Below are positions 46,979 through 55,768 of a DNA stretch of 64,000 nucleotides, piece by piece. Under the pieces are notes generated by a model. That model saw only the letters and a list, made by a program, of their open reading frames with translations. It was not told the origin of the DNA and searched no databases. This DNA comes from Amycolatopsis taiwanensis DSM 45107 (GTDB lineage Bacteria > Actinomycetota > Actinomycetes > Mycobacteriales > Pseudonocardiaceae). The DNA lies in contig NZ_KI912598.1 of the NCBI RefSeq assembly GCF_000519205.1, positions 386,390 to 450,389 of the forward strand, read 5' to 3'. Numbering within the stretch: the first letter of the stretch is position 1; each line of letters starts with the position of its first letter. The position numbers were made by a program, and so were the translations under genes.

Positions 46979-47635
46979 ATGGCACTACTCACCTCGCCCG
47001 GCACGGATATCCGCGGTGCCCGGGCCGCCGCGATCGGGCTCGGCCTGGCCGGTGTGCTGTTCGCCGTGTATCCGGCGACCCGCCCCTATTCCGACGAGTC
47101 GACTTTGGACGGTGCGGCGGCGATGGCCTCACCGGCCTGGATCGTCGCGCACCTGGCCGCGGTCGTCGGCTTCGTCCTGGTCTCACTGGGGCTCCTGGCG
47201 TTGCGGCTGGCGATCGGCGGAACGGGCCTCGCCCGGGCGTCCGTAATCAGCGGGCTGGTCGGTGTCGGGCTCACGTTGCCCTACTACGGCGCGGAAGTAT
47301 TCGGTGGCAACGCGATCGCCGCCCGCGCGCTGGCCGACAACAGCCCCGCGCTGATGAGCGCCGTGGACGCGATGCGGTTCAACCCGGCCGCCGCGGTCCT
47401 GTTCGCGGGCGGGTTGCTGCTCATCGCGGTGGCCGCGATCCTCGTCGCGGCGGCGATCTGGCGGTCCGGCGCGCTACCCCGGTCCAGCGGCGTGCTCTTC
47501 GCGGTCGCCTTCGCCCTGTTCATCCCGCAGTTCTACGCCTCGCCGGCGCTCCGGATCGCGCACGGCGTGCTGGTCGCAGTGGGCTGCCTGTGGCTGGCGA
47601 CGGGACTCTGGCAGGTGCGCCGAACCGCGTCGTGA
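46979..47635 (+). CDS. Six-helix membrane protein of unknown function
   Basis: A 218-aa polytopic protein with hydrophobic segments at about 15-33, 53-76, 84-106, 132-157, 163-183 and 188-208. A loop VFGGNAIAARALADNSPALM lies between helices 3 and 4. No family signature is recognised with confidence. ATG 46979 has GGAGG 5 nt upstream. It is preceded by strong repeated palindromes, so expression is probably inducible. It interrupts the DUF4233-ndk neighbourhood, consistent with a later insertion. Confidence 0.65.
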   Translation: MALLTSPGTDIRGARAAAIGLGLAGVLFAVYPATRPYSDESTLDGAAAMASPAWIVAHLAAVVGFVLVSLGLLALRLAIGGTGLARASVISGLVGVGLTLPYYGAEVFGGNAIAARALADNSPALMSAVDAMRFNPAAAVLFAGGLLLIAVAAILVAAAIWRSGALPRSSGVLFAVAFALFIPQFYASPALRIAHGVLVAVGCLWLATGLWQVRRTAS

Positions 47636-47767
47636 GGACCTCTTCGAGACCGGCTTCCCCCGCCCGGGCCAGGTATCCGCACGGCTGGATGAGGACCGCG
47701 GGCGCGGGAGCCGGTTCGCCCCGTTAGGCTTCCTTCACAGTCGCAGTAATGGAGGAGAAACACCGTC

Positions 47768-48178
47768 GTGAGTGAACGCACGCTGGTCCTGGTGAAGCCC
47801 GATGGCGTCGAGCGCGGTCTCGTCGGCGAGGTCATTTCGCGGATCGAGAAGAAGGGCCTGAAACTGGTCGCGCTGGAAATGCGCAATGTGGCGCGCGCGG
47901 TCGCCGAAGAGCACTACGCCGAGCACAAGGAGAAGCCGTTCTTCGGCGAGCTCCTCGAGTTCATCACCTCCGGCCAGGTCGTGGCCATGGCCGTTGAGGG
48001 GACGCGGGCGATCGCCGCGTTCCGGCAGCTGGCGGGCGGCACCGACCCGGTGGAGAAGGCGACGCCGGGCACCATCCGCGGCGACTACTGCCTTGAGACC
48101 CAGTACAACCTGGTGCACGGTTCCGACTCGCCGGAATCCGCCGAACGCGAGCTCAAGATCTGGTTCCCGGAGCTCTGA
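47768..48178 (+). CDS. ndk: Nucleoside-diphosphate kinase
   Basis: A 136-aa cytosolic enzyme that transfers the gamma phosphate from ATP to NDPs through a phospho-His. It begins [20 protein letters not shown], and the active site is [17 protein letters not shown] with His117. Length is standard. GTG 47768 has GGAGGAG at proper distance. A strong terminator follows. It balances NTP pools and is highly conserved in position before the ABC-rne segment. Confidence 0.97.
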   Translation: MSERTLVLVKPDGVERGLVGEVISRIEKKGLKLVALEMRNVARAVAEEHYAEHKEKPFFGELLEFITSGQVVAMAVEGTRAIAAFRQLAGGTDPVEKATPGTIRGDYCLETQYNLVHGSDSPESAERELKIWFPEL

Positions 48179-48192
48179 CCTGGTTGTTCGGT

Positions 48193-48224
48193 AGACCGGG
48201 CCACCTCGCTGGGTGGCCCGGTCT
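48193..48224 (+). terminator. Terminator of ndk
   Basis: A perfect 13-bp stem, AGACCGGGCCACC / GGTGGCCCGGTCT, with a 6-nt TCGCTG loop, 14 bp after the ndk stop. It ends in GCTGATTCCTTC. Confidence 0.8.
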
Positions 48225-48604
48225 GCTGATTCCTTCGAATTCTGCTCTGCTGTCCGTCCTCACGGACAGAGCCGACCGGCGTGACCTTCTACCGCACCTT
48301 GCCGCACCGCTTCAACAGCGGCGAGTTCGCCATCGACCGCGCCGACCTTCGGCGACGCCCGCAGCCTCCAGTCGCGGGCGGCCCTCAGCGCCCAGTACGT
48401 CGTCGAACCGGCGAGGAGCTCCATGACCGGCTGCCACGGCTGCGCGTCCGCGCGCTCGACCTCGCCAGGGCCCGCCAGCAGCCGCCCCGGGAGTCGAGAA
48501 CGAGGGCCTGAAACTGGTAACTAAGCCGATCGGGCCACCGCGCCGGGGCCGGTCTCTCGTAAAGAGTTCGAATTCTGTCGGTGGTCCGTTCTACCGTGCA
48601 TGGT
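48225..48604. other. 380-bp spacer between ndk and the ABC operon
   Basis: No supported gene. A small hairpin CTGTCCGT-cctc-ACGGACAG lies at 48250-48269. A plus-strand open frame from 48282 has no Shine-Dalgarno and no recognisable product. A 25-bp segment at 48494-48518 matches ndk 47844-47868 at 23 positions. The promoter of the ABC operon probably lies at the right end. Confidence 0.4.
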
Positions 48605-49528
48605 GTGCACGACGAACCGACCATGGTGCAGGCCAAGGCGCTGGTGAAGCGCTTCGGCGAGTTCGAAGCGGTGCGGGGCATCGACGTCGAGGTCCGCCGC
48701 GGCGAGGCCTTCGGCTTCCTCGGGCCCAACGGTGCGGGGAAGTCCTCCACCATGCGGATGATCGCGAGCGTGTCGCCGCGTTCCGACGGTGAACTGAAGG
48801 TGCTCGGGATGGACCCGAGCGTGGACGGGCCCCGCATCCGCGCCCGTCTCGGGGTGGTGCCGCAGCAGGACAACCTCGACAACGAGCTGACCGTGCGGCA
48901 GAACCTGCAGGTCTACAGCCGCTATTTCGGGCTCTCCCGCGCCGCGGCCCGCCGCAAGGCGACCGAGCTGCTCGAGTTCGCCCAGCTGTCCGACCGGGCC
49001 GACGACGAGGTCGAGCCGCTTTCCGGCGGCATGAAGCGGCGGCTGACCATCGCCCGCTCGCTGGTCAACGACCCCGAACTGCTGCTGCTCGACGAGCCGA
49101 CCACCGGGCTCGACCCGCAGGCCCGGCACCTGTTGTGGGACAAGCTGTTCCGGCTCAAGTCCCGCGGCGTCACGCTCATCATCACGACCCACTACATGGA
49201 CGAGGCCGAGCAACTGTGCGATCGGCTCGTCGTCATGGACGGGGGCCGGATCGTGGCCGAGGGCTCGCCCGCCGAGCTGATCGACCGCTACTCCACCCGC
49301 GAAGTGCTCGAACTCCGCTTCCCGCCGGGCGAGGCCGCGCCGGACGTCGCGGATCTCGCCGAGCGGGTCGAGGTGCTGCCCGACCGGGTCCTGCTCTATA
49401 CCGGCTCGGGCGAGACGGCGCTGGAATGCGCGCACGCCCGCGGCGTCCGGCCCATGTCGAGCCTGGTTCGCCGCAGCACCCTGGAGGACGTGTTCCTCCG
49501 CCTCACCGGCCGGGAGCTGACCGAATGA
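48605..49528 (+). CDS. ABC exporter ATP-binding protein (DrrA/NodI-like)
   Basis: A 307-aa nucleotide-binding subunit. Walker A is GFLGPNGAGKSSTMRM near residue 40, the Q loop GVVPQQDNLDN, signature LSGGMKRRLTIARSLV, Walker B LLLLDEPTTGLDPQ, and the H-loop THYMDEAEQL. GTG 48605 is chosen as the start since the TACCGT box lies just upstream (leaderless). It couples to the two permeases that follow. This type exports drugs or lipid-linked molecules. Its conserved position between ndk and rne in actinobacteria suggests a housekeeping role. Confidence 0.92.
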   Translation: MHDEPTMVQAKALVKRFGEFEAVRGIDVEVRRGEAFGFLGPNGAGKSSTMRMIASVSPRSDGELKVLGMDPSVDGPRIRARLGVVPQQDNLDNELTVRQNLQVYSRYFGLSRAAARRKATELLEFAQLSDRADDEVEPLSGGMKRRLTIARSLVNDPELLLLDEPTTGLDPQARHLLWDKLFRLKSRGVTLIITTHYMDEAEQLCDRLVVMDGGRIVAEGSPAELIDRYSTREVLELRFPPGEAAPDVADLAERVEVLPDRVLLYTGSGETALECAHARGVRPMSSLVRRSTLEDVFLRLTGRELTE

Positions 49529-49577
49529 CACGTCGCGGCAATCACGGTGACTGCGCCTTACTTGTGGAGAGACAAGC

Positions 49578-50399
49578 ATGAGCAGTCTGGTCAGCGCGGA
49601 GGTGCGTCCGAGTGGGCGGGTGGTCGGGTCGTGGCGCGCGGCCTGGTTCCGGGTCGAGGGTCACTGGGCCTGGTACGGCCGCTACTGGCGGTCCACCCTC
49701 TACTCGACGGGCCTTCAGCCGGTGCTGTTCCTGGTCGCGCTGGGCGTGGGCTTCGGCTCGCAGGTCAAGGCCGGTACGGCCACCGGTGGGCTGTCGTACC
49801 TGCACTACATCGCACCCACCCTGCTGGTCTCGGCGGCCGCCCAGAACGCGGTCGGCGAGTCCACCTACCCGGTGCTGTCCGGCTTCAAGTGGCAGAAGGA
49901 CTATCTCGCGGTGACGGCGACGCCGATCACGCCGGGACAACTGCTCGGCGGTCACTTCCTATGGGTGGCGTTGCGGTTGTCGATGGTCGGCGCGGTGTAC
50001 GCGTTGATCGCGTTGGCCTTCGGTGCCTGGCTGAACGCGGGCGTGGTCCTGGTCGTGCTCGTCGGCGTGGTCACCGGGCTCGCCTGTGCTGCCCCGGTCA
50101 CCGCGCTGGCCGCTACCACCTTCGACGAGGGAACCCGGTTCAACGCACTGTTCCGGTTCGTGCTCATGCCGATGACTTTGTTCTCCGGCACGTTCTTCCC
50201 GATTACACAGATCCCATCGGCGCTTCGCTGGCTCGCCTGGATCTCCCCGCTGTGGCACGGAAACGAGCTCGCGCGCGGCGCCACCCTCGGCGGCCTCGGC
50301 CCGTTGCCCGCGCTCGGGCACCTCGCGTTTCTCGCGGCGCTGCTGGCGGTGGGCGTGGTGCTGTCCCGCAGGTACTTCTACCGACGGTTGGTGGTCTGA
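49578..50399 (+). CDS. ABC-2 type permease, first copy
   Basis: A 273-aa membrane protein with six helices of the NodJ/DrrB group. Segments include STLYSTGLQPVLFLVALGVG, YLHYIAPTLLVSAAAQNAVG and LFRFVLMPMTLFSGTFFPIT (the GTFFP motif of ABC-2 permeases). ATG 49578 has GGAGAG upstream. The gap from the ATPase gene is 49 bp. It probably forms a heterodimer with the next permease. Confidence 0.9.
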   Translation: MSSLVSAEVRPSGRVVGSWRAAWFRVEGHWAWYGRYWRSTLYSTGLQPVLFLVALGVGFGSQVKAGTATGGLSYLHYIAPTLLVSAAAQNAVGESTYPVLSGFKWQKDYLAVTATPITPGQLLGGHFLWVALRLSMVGAVYALIALAFGAWLNAGVVLVVLVGVVTGLACAAPVTALAATTFDEGTRFNALFRFVLMPMTLFSGTFFPITQIPSALRWLAWISPLWHGNELARGATLGGLGPLPALGHLAFLAALLAVGVVLSRRYFYRRLVV

Positions 50400-51221
50400 A
50401 TGGTGGCGGTCGGCCAACGTCCGGGGCTGCTGCTCCGGGTCCTGCCGCCGGGGTTGTACGGCGGCCGGGCGAGCAAGGTCGTCGAGCGCTCGGTCATCGT
50501 CTACTCCCGGATGTGGTTCGTCTTCGCGTCCGGGGTGGTCGAGCCGCTGCTCTACCTGATGGCCTTCCAGATCGGCTTCGGCAGGCTGGTCGGTGACGTG
50601 GCCGGGCCGGACGGGCGGCCGATGAGCTATGTGGCGTTCGTCGCGCCCGCCCTGCTGGCCTCGTCGGCGATGAACGGCGCGGTCTTCGACGCGACGTTCA
50701 ACGTGTTCTTCAAGTTCCGCTACGCCAAGACCTATGATGCGATGCTCGCCACCCCGATCGGCCCGCTGGACATCGCGGTCGGGGAGATCTCCTGGGCGGT
50801 GCTGCGTGGCGGGATCTACTCGGTCGCGTTCTTCGGTGTGATGCTGGCGATGGGGCTGGTCACCTCGCCGTGGGCGCTGCTGCTCATTCCCGTCGCGTTG
50901 CTGGTCGCCTTCGCCTTCGCCGCGGTCGGCATGACACTGGTGACGTTCCTGAAGTCGCCGTCCCAGTTCGATTTCATCCAGCTGGCCGTCGTGCCGATGT
51001 TCCTGTTCTCCACCACGTTCTACCCGTTGTCGGTGTATCCGGAGCCGGTCCGGGTTCTGGTGCAGTGCTTCCCGCTCTACCACGGGATCGAACTGATGCG
51101 GGACTTCTCCGCGGGGGTGTTGAATCTCGCCATGATCGGTCATTTCGCCTATCTCGGTGCGCTTGCGGCAATCGGTGTGTATGGCGCATACCGCCGGATC
51201 AGTCGTCTGCTGCTGCGGTAG
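50400..51221 (+). CDS. ABC-2 type permease, second copy
   Basis: A 273-aa six-helix permease paralogous to the preceding one. It has SVIVYSRMWFVFASGVVEPL, YVAFVAPALLASSAMNGAVF and VVPMFLFSTTFYPLSVYPEP, the same landmarks in the same order. The ATG begins one base after the previous stop codon, so translation is coupled. The two permeases likely form one heterodimeric channel driven by the ATPase. Confidence 0.9.
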   Translation: MVAVGQRPGLLLRVLPPGLYGGRASKVVERSVIVYSRMWFVFASGVVEPLLYLMAFQIGFGRLVGDVAGPDGRPMSYVAFVAPALLASSAMNGAVFDATFNVFFKFRYAKTYDAMLATPIGPLDIAVGEISWAVLRGGIYSVAFFGVMLAMGLVTSPWALLLIPVALLVAFAFAAVGMTLVTFLKSPSQFDFIQLAVVPMFLFSTTFYPLSVYPEPVRVLVQCFPLYHGIELMRDFSAGVLNLAMIGHFAYLGALAAIGVYGAYRRISRLLLR

Positions 51222-51754
51222 GAGAGCACCTAACCCCGGCGGCGACCCAGGCTTGCCGCGCTCACCACGGGGATATCCTGGTGACAACGCCACGGCGGAT
51301 GTTCGGCCCCAGGGCCGTGTCATCTGCGGGCTTGCCCCCAGGCCCTGTGTCTTCTGGGGGCTCAGCCCCCCAGACCCCGACTGGGGGCAAGCCCCCAGGC
51401 CCCCTTGGTACGCGGACGCCACCGCCCCGTGTGGGATACTCAGGTTGGCTGCTGCGTCGCAAAGGCGCCGGTGGCCCGGTGACATGCTGGAAGAGCGCCA
51501 GGTCGTCGCCGCCCGTGCGGGTGGCTCGACGACAAGGCAGGCGGCTTGGGAAGCCGCCGGCCCGGCCGGCACGCCATCGAGCGGACCTGCCGTCGGCGGG
51601 CCGCCGGGCCAGCCCGGCGCCGTCGCGGTGAGAGAGGCACAGGATTCCCGTCGTCGGTGACCACCACGGCGGAACAGACGGAGAAAGTGCCCCTGCGCGG
51701 CCGCGTTTGCCAGCTCGCGGAGCCGGTAGACGCGCCCGGGGGCGGAGGAGACGC
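51222..51754. other. Spacer/leader between ABC operon and rne
   Basis: About 530 bp with no supported gene. It holds the paired GC hairpins at 51353-51398, and the remaining part up to the Shine-Dalgarno of rne is GC-rich and could be a long rne 5' leader. RNase E mRNAs in other bacteria have autoregulatory leaders, but nothing specific is demonstrable here. Confidence 0.4.
51353..51398. terminator. Paired G/C-tract hairpins after the ABC operon
   Basis: The first hairpin is TCTGGGGG-CTCAG-CCCCCCAGA (51353-51374). The second is CTGGGGGC-AA-GCCCCCAG (51381-51398). Similar GGGGG/CCCCC elements occur at 51325-51345 and near 55668-55696. They resemble bidirectional terminator-like repeats of actinomycete intergenic DNA. 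Confidence 0.55.
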
Positions 51755-54700
51755 ATGTCGAACACTGAAACACCCGCCGCGGGCGGGAATATCGCCACAC
51801 CCACATCCGGGGGCCCGCTCGGCGAACTACCGCCGCGAGTGCGGGTGCATGCGCTGGCCAAGCTGCTCGGACTGAACAGCCGGGACGTCCTGGCGAAGCT
51901 CACGGAACTGGGCGAACCCGCCCGCAGCGCGCAGTCCAGCGTGCCCCGGGAGACCGCCATCCGGGTCGCCGACGCGTTCACCACGCAAGCCGAACCCGAA
52001 CCCGAACCAACACCCGAACCCGAGCCGGAACCTCAACCAGCACCCGAGCCGGAGCCCGAACCCGAACCGGTTCGGCGACCGCTGGCGCACGCGCCGGTGT
52101 TCGCCGCGCCGTCCCCGCTGTTCCTCCCACCGGAGCCGCCGCCGGCCCCGGCAAAGCCGCCGGTCGAGGAACCGGCGGCCAGCGATCCGGAGGAGAGCGA
52201 GGCCGAGCCGGCCGAGGAAGAAGACCTTGGCCGTCGCCGGCGCCGTCGCGGACGCCGGGGCCGGGGCCGCGGCAAGGGCGGCGACGAGGCCACGACCACC
52301 GAGGAGCAGGCCGAGGAGACGGGCAAGCCCGACGAGGACGACCAGGCCGCAGCCGAGACCGAAGCCTCGGAAGAGCCCGAGGAGACCGAGGAGGCGGAGA
52401 GCACCAGCCGTCGTCGCCGCCGTCGTCGCCGCCGCAAGAGCGCCGACGAGGACCTGACCGAGTCCAGCGACGACCCGCCGAACACGGTGGTGCACGTCCG
52501 CGAGGCCAAGGTCGAGCCGGAGAAGAAGGAAGGCAAGGACGGCAAGGACGGCAAGTCCGATGGAGTGCGCAGCGTGCGCGGCTCCACCCGGCTGGAGGCC
52601 AAGCGGCAGCGGCGGCGGGACGGCCGCGAGGCGGGCCGCCGGCGCGCGCCGATCCTGTCCGAGGCCGAGTTCCTGGCCCGCCGCGAGTCCGTCGAGCGGA
52701 CCATGGTGGTGGCCGAACGCGGCGAAAACACCCAGATCGCCGTGCTCGAGGACGGTGTGCTCGTCGAGCACTTCGTGACCTCGGCCGGGAGCGGCTCGAT
52801 CGTCGGCAACGTCTACCTGGGTCGCGTGCAGAACGTGCTGCCATCGATGGAGGCGGCGTTCGTCGACATCGGCCGCGGCCGCAACGCGGTCCTCTACGCC
52901 GGTGAAGTCGACTGGGACGCCGCCGGGCTGGAAGGCAAATCCCGGAAGATCGAGCAGGCCCTGTCCACCGGGGACAACGTGCTGGTGCAGGTCACCAAGG
53001 ACCCGGTCGGCCACAAGGGGGCACGGCTGACCACCCAGATCTCGCTGCCCGGCCGGTTCCTGGTCTACGTCCCCGCCGGTGGCGCGACCGGGATCTCCCG
53101 CAAGCTGCCGGAGAACGAGCGGCGCCGGCTCAAGGACATCCTCAAGCGGATCGTGCCCGAAGACGCCGGGGTGATCATCCGCACCGCGTCCGAGGGGATC
53201 AGCGAGGAGGAACTGGAGCGGGACGTCCGGCGCCTGAAGGCCCAGTGGGAGGTCATCAAGGGCAAGGCGGACGCGGCCAGCGGCAAGAAGGCCGGCGCGC
53301 CGACCATGCTCTACGAGGAGCCGGACCTGCTGGTCAAGGTCGTCCGCGACCTGTTCACCGAGGACTTCAGCAAGCTGGAGGTCGAGGGCGACACGGCGTG
53401 GGAGACGATCAACGCCTACGTCCAGCACGTGGCGCCGGACCTCCTCGGCCGCCTCAAGCGTTACGTGGGCACCGGTGACGTGATCGCCGACTACCGCATC
53501 GACGAGCAGATCACCAAGGCGCTGGACCGGAAGGTCTGGCTGCCCTCCGGCGGTTACCTGGTCATCGACCGCACCGAGGCGATGACCGTGATCGACGTCA
53601 ACACGGGTAAGTTCACCGGCTCCGGCGGCAACCTCGAAGAGACGGTGACCCGCAACAACCTGGAGTCGGCCGAAGAGATCGTGCGCCAGCTGCGGCTGCG
53701 CGACGTCGGCGGCATCATCGTGATCGACTTCATCGACATGGTGCTGGAGTCCAACCGGGAGCTGGTGCTGCGGCGCCTCACCGAGTGCCTGGGCCGGGAC
53801 CGCACGCGCCATCAGGTCGCCGAGGTGACCTCGCTGGGGCTGGTGCAGATGACCCGGAAGAAGGTCGGCACCGGTCTGCTGGAGGCGTTCTCGACGACGT
53901 GTGAGCACTGCAAGGGCCGCGGCGTGATCGTTTCGACGGAGCCGCAACGGACCGGTGGTGCCAACGGCGCCAACGGCGGCCACCAGCACGGCTCCCGGCG
54001 TGCACGCGGCCGTGGCAAGTCCGAGGAGACCCCGGCCGAGACCCGCGGCGAACAGGCCGGCCCTACGCCCGAACAGCGGGAGTCGGTCGTCTCGGCGGTG
54101 CAGGCGATGGCGAACGCGGCGAAGATCGCGTCCTCGGGCAAGGACCAGGCGAAGGACCACGAGCCCGCCGAACCTGCGGAGCCCGCCTGGTCCGAGAGCT
54201 CGGAGCCGCCCGAACCCGCCGAGACTGCGGCCGAAACGGTCACCGAGGCGGCGGCTGCGGCCCCGCCCGAGTCGGCAACGGAAACTCCGGCCACGGAACC
54301 GGTGACCCCCTCCGACACCACGACCGAACCTGCCGAGGTACCCGTGGAGACGGCCGGTGAGACGCCGGAGCCCGCACCGGTCGTCACCGAGGCAGCGTCC
54401 GCACCTGTCTCGCCGGAGCCCGTTGAGGCACAAGCCGCGTCCGCCGAGCCCGAGGCCGCTGAGGCAGAAGCCACATCCGTGGGAGCCGTGGCAGCAGACG
54501 CCGGACCGGAGGAAGCTGCGCCTGCAGAGCCCGTGGGTGCCCCCGAACCGGCGGAGAGCGGCACGCAGCCCGTGACCGCCGCCTGGACGGGAGCGACCAC
54601 CGAGCCGGCAGCCGGTGCCGAGCCGGAGCCGGCCTCCTGGTCGGGAGTCCGCGCTGAGGCGGAGGCTACCGCCGAGCAGGAGGAAGCCGGGAAATCCGAA

Positions 54701-54859
54701 CCCGTCGTGCCCGAACCCGTCGGGACCGTGGCGGAGCCGAGTGAAACCGCTGCCGGTTCCGCCGGCCCCGGCACGGGTGCCCGTTCGGTGCGCCGGCGTC
54801 CCCGCCGGGTGGTCTCCCGCCCCGCGGGACCGCCGGTGCACGCCTCCGACCAGAGCTAG
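51755..54859 (+). CDS. rne: Ribonuclease E/G
   Basis: A 1034-aa endoribonuclease for mRNA decay and rRNA/tRNA processing. Order seen: an N-terminal IF2-N-like helical domain (VRVHALAKLLGLNSRDVLAK, residues about 28-75), an acidic-Pro/Glu region with Arg-rich tracts ([17 protein letters not shown] and RRRRRRRRRKS), and an S1 domain near 345-420 (GNVYLGRVQNVLPSMEAAFV). The DNase I-like catalytic core follows, with VIDVNTGKF near 612 and IIVIDFIDM near 655, then the zinc-link CEHCKGRG near 716 and a long Ala/Glu/Pro-rich disordered tail. The layout is actinobacterial, where scaffold regions flank the core on both sides. GGAGGAG precedes ATG 51755. Confidence 0.96.
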   Translation: MSNTETPAAGGNIATPTSGGPLGELPPRVRVHALAKLLGLNSRDVLAKLTELGEPARSAQSSVPRETAIRVADAFTTQAEPEPEPTPEPEPEPQPAPEPEPEPEPVRRPLAHAPVFAAPSPLFLPPEPPPAPAKPPVEEPAASDPEESEAEPAEEEDLGRRRRRRGRRGRGRGKGGDEATTTEEQAEETGKPDEDDQAAAETEASEEPEETEEAESTSRRRRRRRRRKSADEDLTESSDDPPNTVVHVREAKVEPEKKEGKDGKDGKSDGVRSVRGSTRLEAKRQRRRDGREAGRRRAPILSEAEFLARRESVERTMVVAERGENTQIAVLEDGVLVEHFVTSAGSGSIVGNVYLGRVQNVLPSMEAAFVDIGRGRNAVLYAGEVDWDAAGLEGKSRKIEQALSTGDNVLVQVTKDPVGHKGARLTTQISLPGRFLVYVPAGGATGISRKLPENERRRLKDILKRIVPEDAGVIIRTASEGISEEELERDVRRLKAQWEVIKGKADAASGKKAGAPTMLYEEPDLLVKVVRDLFTEDFSKLEVEGDTAWETINAYVQHVAPDLLGRLKRYVGTGDVIADYRIDEQITKALDRKVWLPSGGYLVIDRTEAMTVIDVNTGKFTGSGGNLEETVTRNNLESAEEIVRQLRLRDVGGIIVIDFIDMVLESNRELVLRRLTECLGRDRTRHQVAEVTSLGLVQMTRKKVGTGLLEAFSTTCEHCKGRGVIVSTEPQRTGGANGANGGHQHGSRRARGRGKSEETPAETRGEQAGPTPEQRESVVSAVQAMANAAKIASSGKDQAKDHEPAEPAEPAWSESSEPPEPAETAAETVTEAAAAAPPESATETPATEPVTPSDTTTEPAEVPVETAGETPEPAPVVTEAASAPVSPEPVEAQAASAEPEAAEAEATSVGAVAADAGPEEAAPAEPVGAPEPAESGTQPVTAAWTGATTEPAAGAEPEPASWSGVRAEAEATAEQEEAGKSEPVVPEPVGTVAEPSETAAGSAGPGTGARSVRRRPRRVVSRPAGPPVHASDQS

Positions 54860-54865
54860 ATCGGT

Positions 54866-54903
54866 TATGCCACCCCGGCCTCAGCGCTGGCCGGGGTGGC
54901 ATA
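54866..54903 (+). terminator. Terminator of rne
   Basis: A perfect 15-bp stem, TATGCCACCCCGGCC / GGCCGGGGTGGCATA, with an 8-nt loop, 6 bp after the rne stop. It is long and GC-rich without a T run. Confidence 0.8.
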
Positions 54904-55015
54904 TAAGCTGTGTAGCGGCCCGCAGCACGCGGGTCACCATGGCGCGACCCGCGGATCGCCTGCGAGCGGACCGGGCGCGAGCCCCCACCCATAGTCGAGT
55001 AAGCAGGAGACTTCC

Positions 55016-55330
55016 GTGTCGGCGTACGCGATCGTCAAGACCGGCGGCAAGCAGTACAAGGTGGCCGTCGGCGACGTCGTCGAGGTCGAGAAGCTCGAGG
55101 GCGAGCCGGGCACCGAGCACACCTTCCCCGCCGTGTTGTACGTCGATGGCGGCGAGGTCACCACGGACGCCGACGCGTTGGCGAAGGTCTCGGTCACCGG
55201 CAAGGTCGTCGAGCAGACCAAGGGCCCCAAGATCCACATCCACAAGTTCAAGAACAAGACCGGCTACCACAAGCGGCAGGGTCACCGGCAGAAGCTGACC
55301 CGTGTCGAGGTCACCGGAATCAGCAAGTAA
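55016..55330 (+). CDS. rplU: 50S ribosomal protein L21
   Basis: A 104-aa ribosomal protein that binds 23S rRNA in domain I together with L20. It begins [19 protein letters not shown], and [20 protein letters not shown], then HRQ, is the universal L21 signature. GTG 55016 has AGGAG upstream. rpmA follows after 11 bp in the same operon. Confidence 0.98.
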   Translation: MSAYAIVKTGGKQYKVAVGDVVEVEKLEGEPGTEHTFPAVLYVDGGEVTTDADALAKVSVTGKVVEQTKGPKIHIHKFKNKTGYHKRQGHRQKLTRVEVTGISK

Positions 55331-55341
55331 GGAGCTGAGTC

Positions 55342-55599
55342 ATGGCACACAAGAAGGGTGCGTCCAGCTCCCGCAACGGCCGCGATTCGAACCCTCAGTA
55401 CCTGGGTGTCAAGCGGTACGGGGGGCAGGTCGTCAAGGCTGGCGAGATCCTCATCCGTCAGCGCGGCACCAAGTTCCACCCCGGCGTCAACGTCGGCCGT
55501 GGCGGCGACGACACGCTGTTCGCGCTGGCCGCCGGTGCGGTTCAGTTCGGCACGAAGCGTGGCCGCAGGACGGTCAACATCGTCTCCGCCGAGGTCTGA
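55342..55599 (+). CDS. rpmA: 50S ribosomal protein L27
   Basis: An 85-aa ribosomal protein near the peptidyl transferase centre. It starts [20 protein letters not shown], followed by LGVKRYGGQ; this is the form that does not need N-terminal cleavage seen in Firmicutes. AAGGAG precedes the ATG. A classic terminator with a T tract closes the rplU-rpmA operon. Confidence 0.98.
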   Translation: MAHKKGASSSRNGRDSNPQYLGVKRYGGQVVKAGEILIRQRGTKFHPGVNVGRGGDDTLFALAAGAVQFGTKRGRRTVNIVSAEV

Positions 55600-55614
55600 G
55601 CAGAAACAAGCGAC

Positions 55615-55660
55615 CGGGCGACGTGTGTCCGCGGAATGCGCGGACCTCGTCGCCCGTTTT
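55615..55660 (+). terminator. Rho-independent terminator of rplU-rpmA
   Basis: The outer stem CGGGCGACG (55615-55623) pairs with CGTCGCCCG (55648-55656). The inner stem is GTCCGCG/CGCGGAC with a GAATG loop, followed by TTTT. It is the most classical terminator in the window. Confidence 0.85.
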
Positions 55661-55768
55661 CGTGTCTGTGGGGGTTGGGCCCCCCACACCCCCACGGTGC
55701 GAGCTCCCTACGACTCAGCGTGGTCGCGTTAGGTTGGAACTTGCACAAGTTGTGAGAGGAAGTATGCG

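Noticed and set aside
48282-48511. Short gene in the ndk-ABC spacer
   Set aside because: No Shine-Dalgarno, Arg/Pro-rich low-complexity translation, and overlap with a hairpin and a repeated segment.
49959-51806. 615-aa minus-strand open frame over the ABC permease and spacer
   Set aside because: Highly charged, His/Gln-rich shadow; the permease on the other strand is clear.
51827-54841. 1004-aa minus-strand open frame over rne
   Set aside because: Shadow of the Ala/Glu/Pro-rich rne frame; the translation is Gly/Arg/His-rich with no domain.
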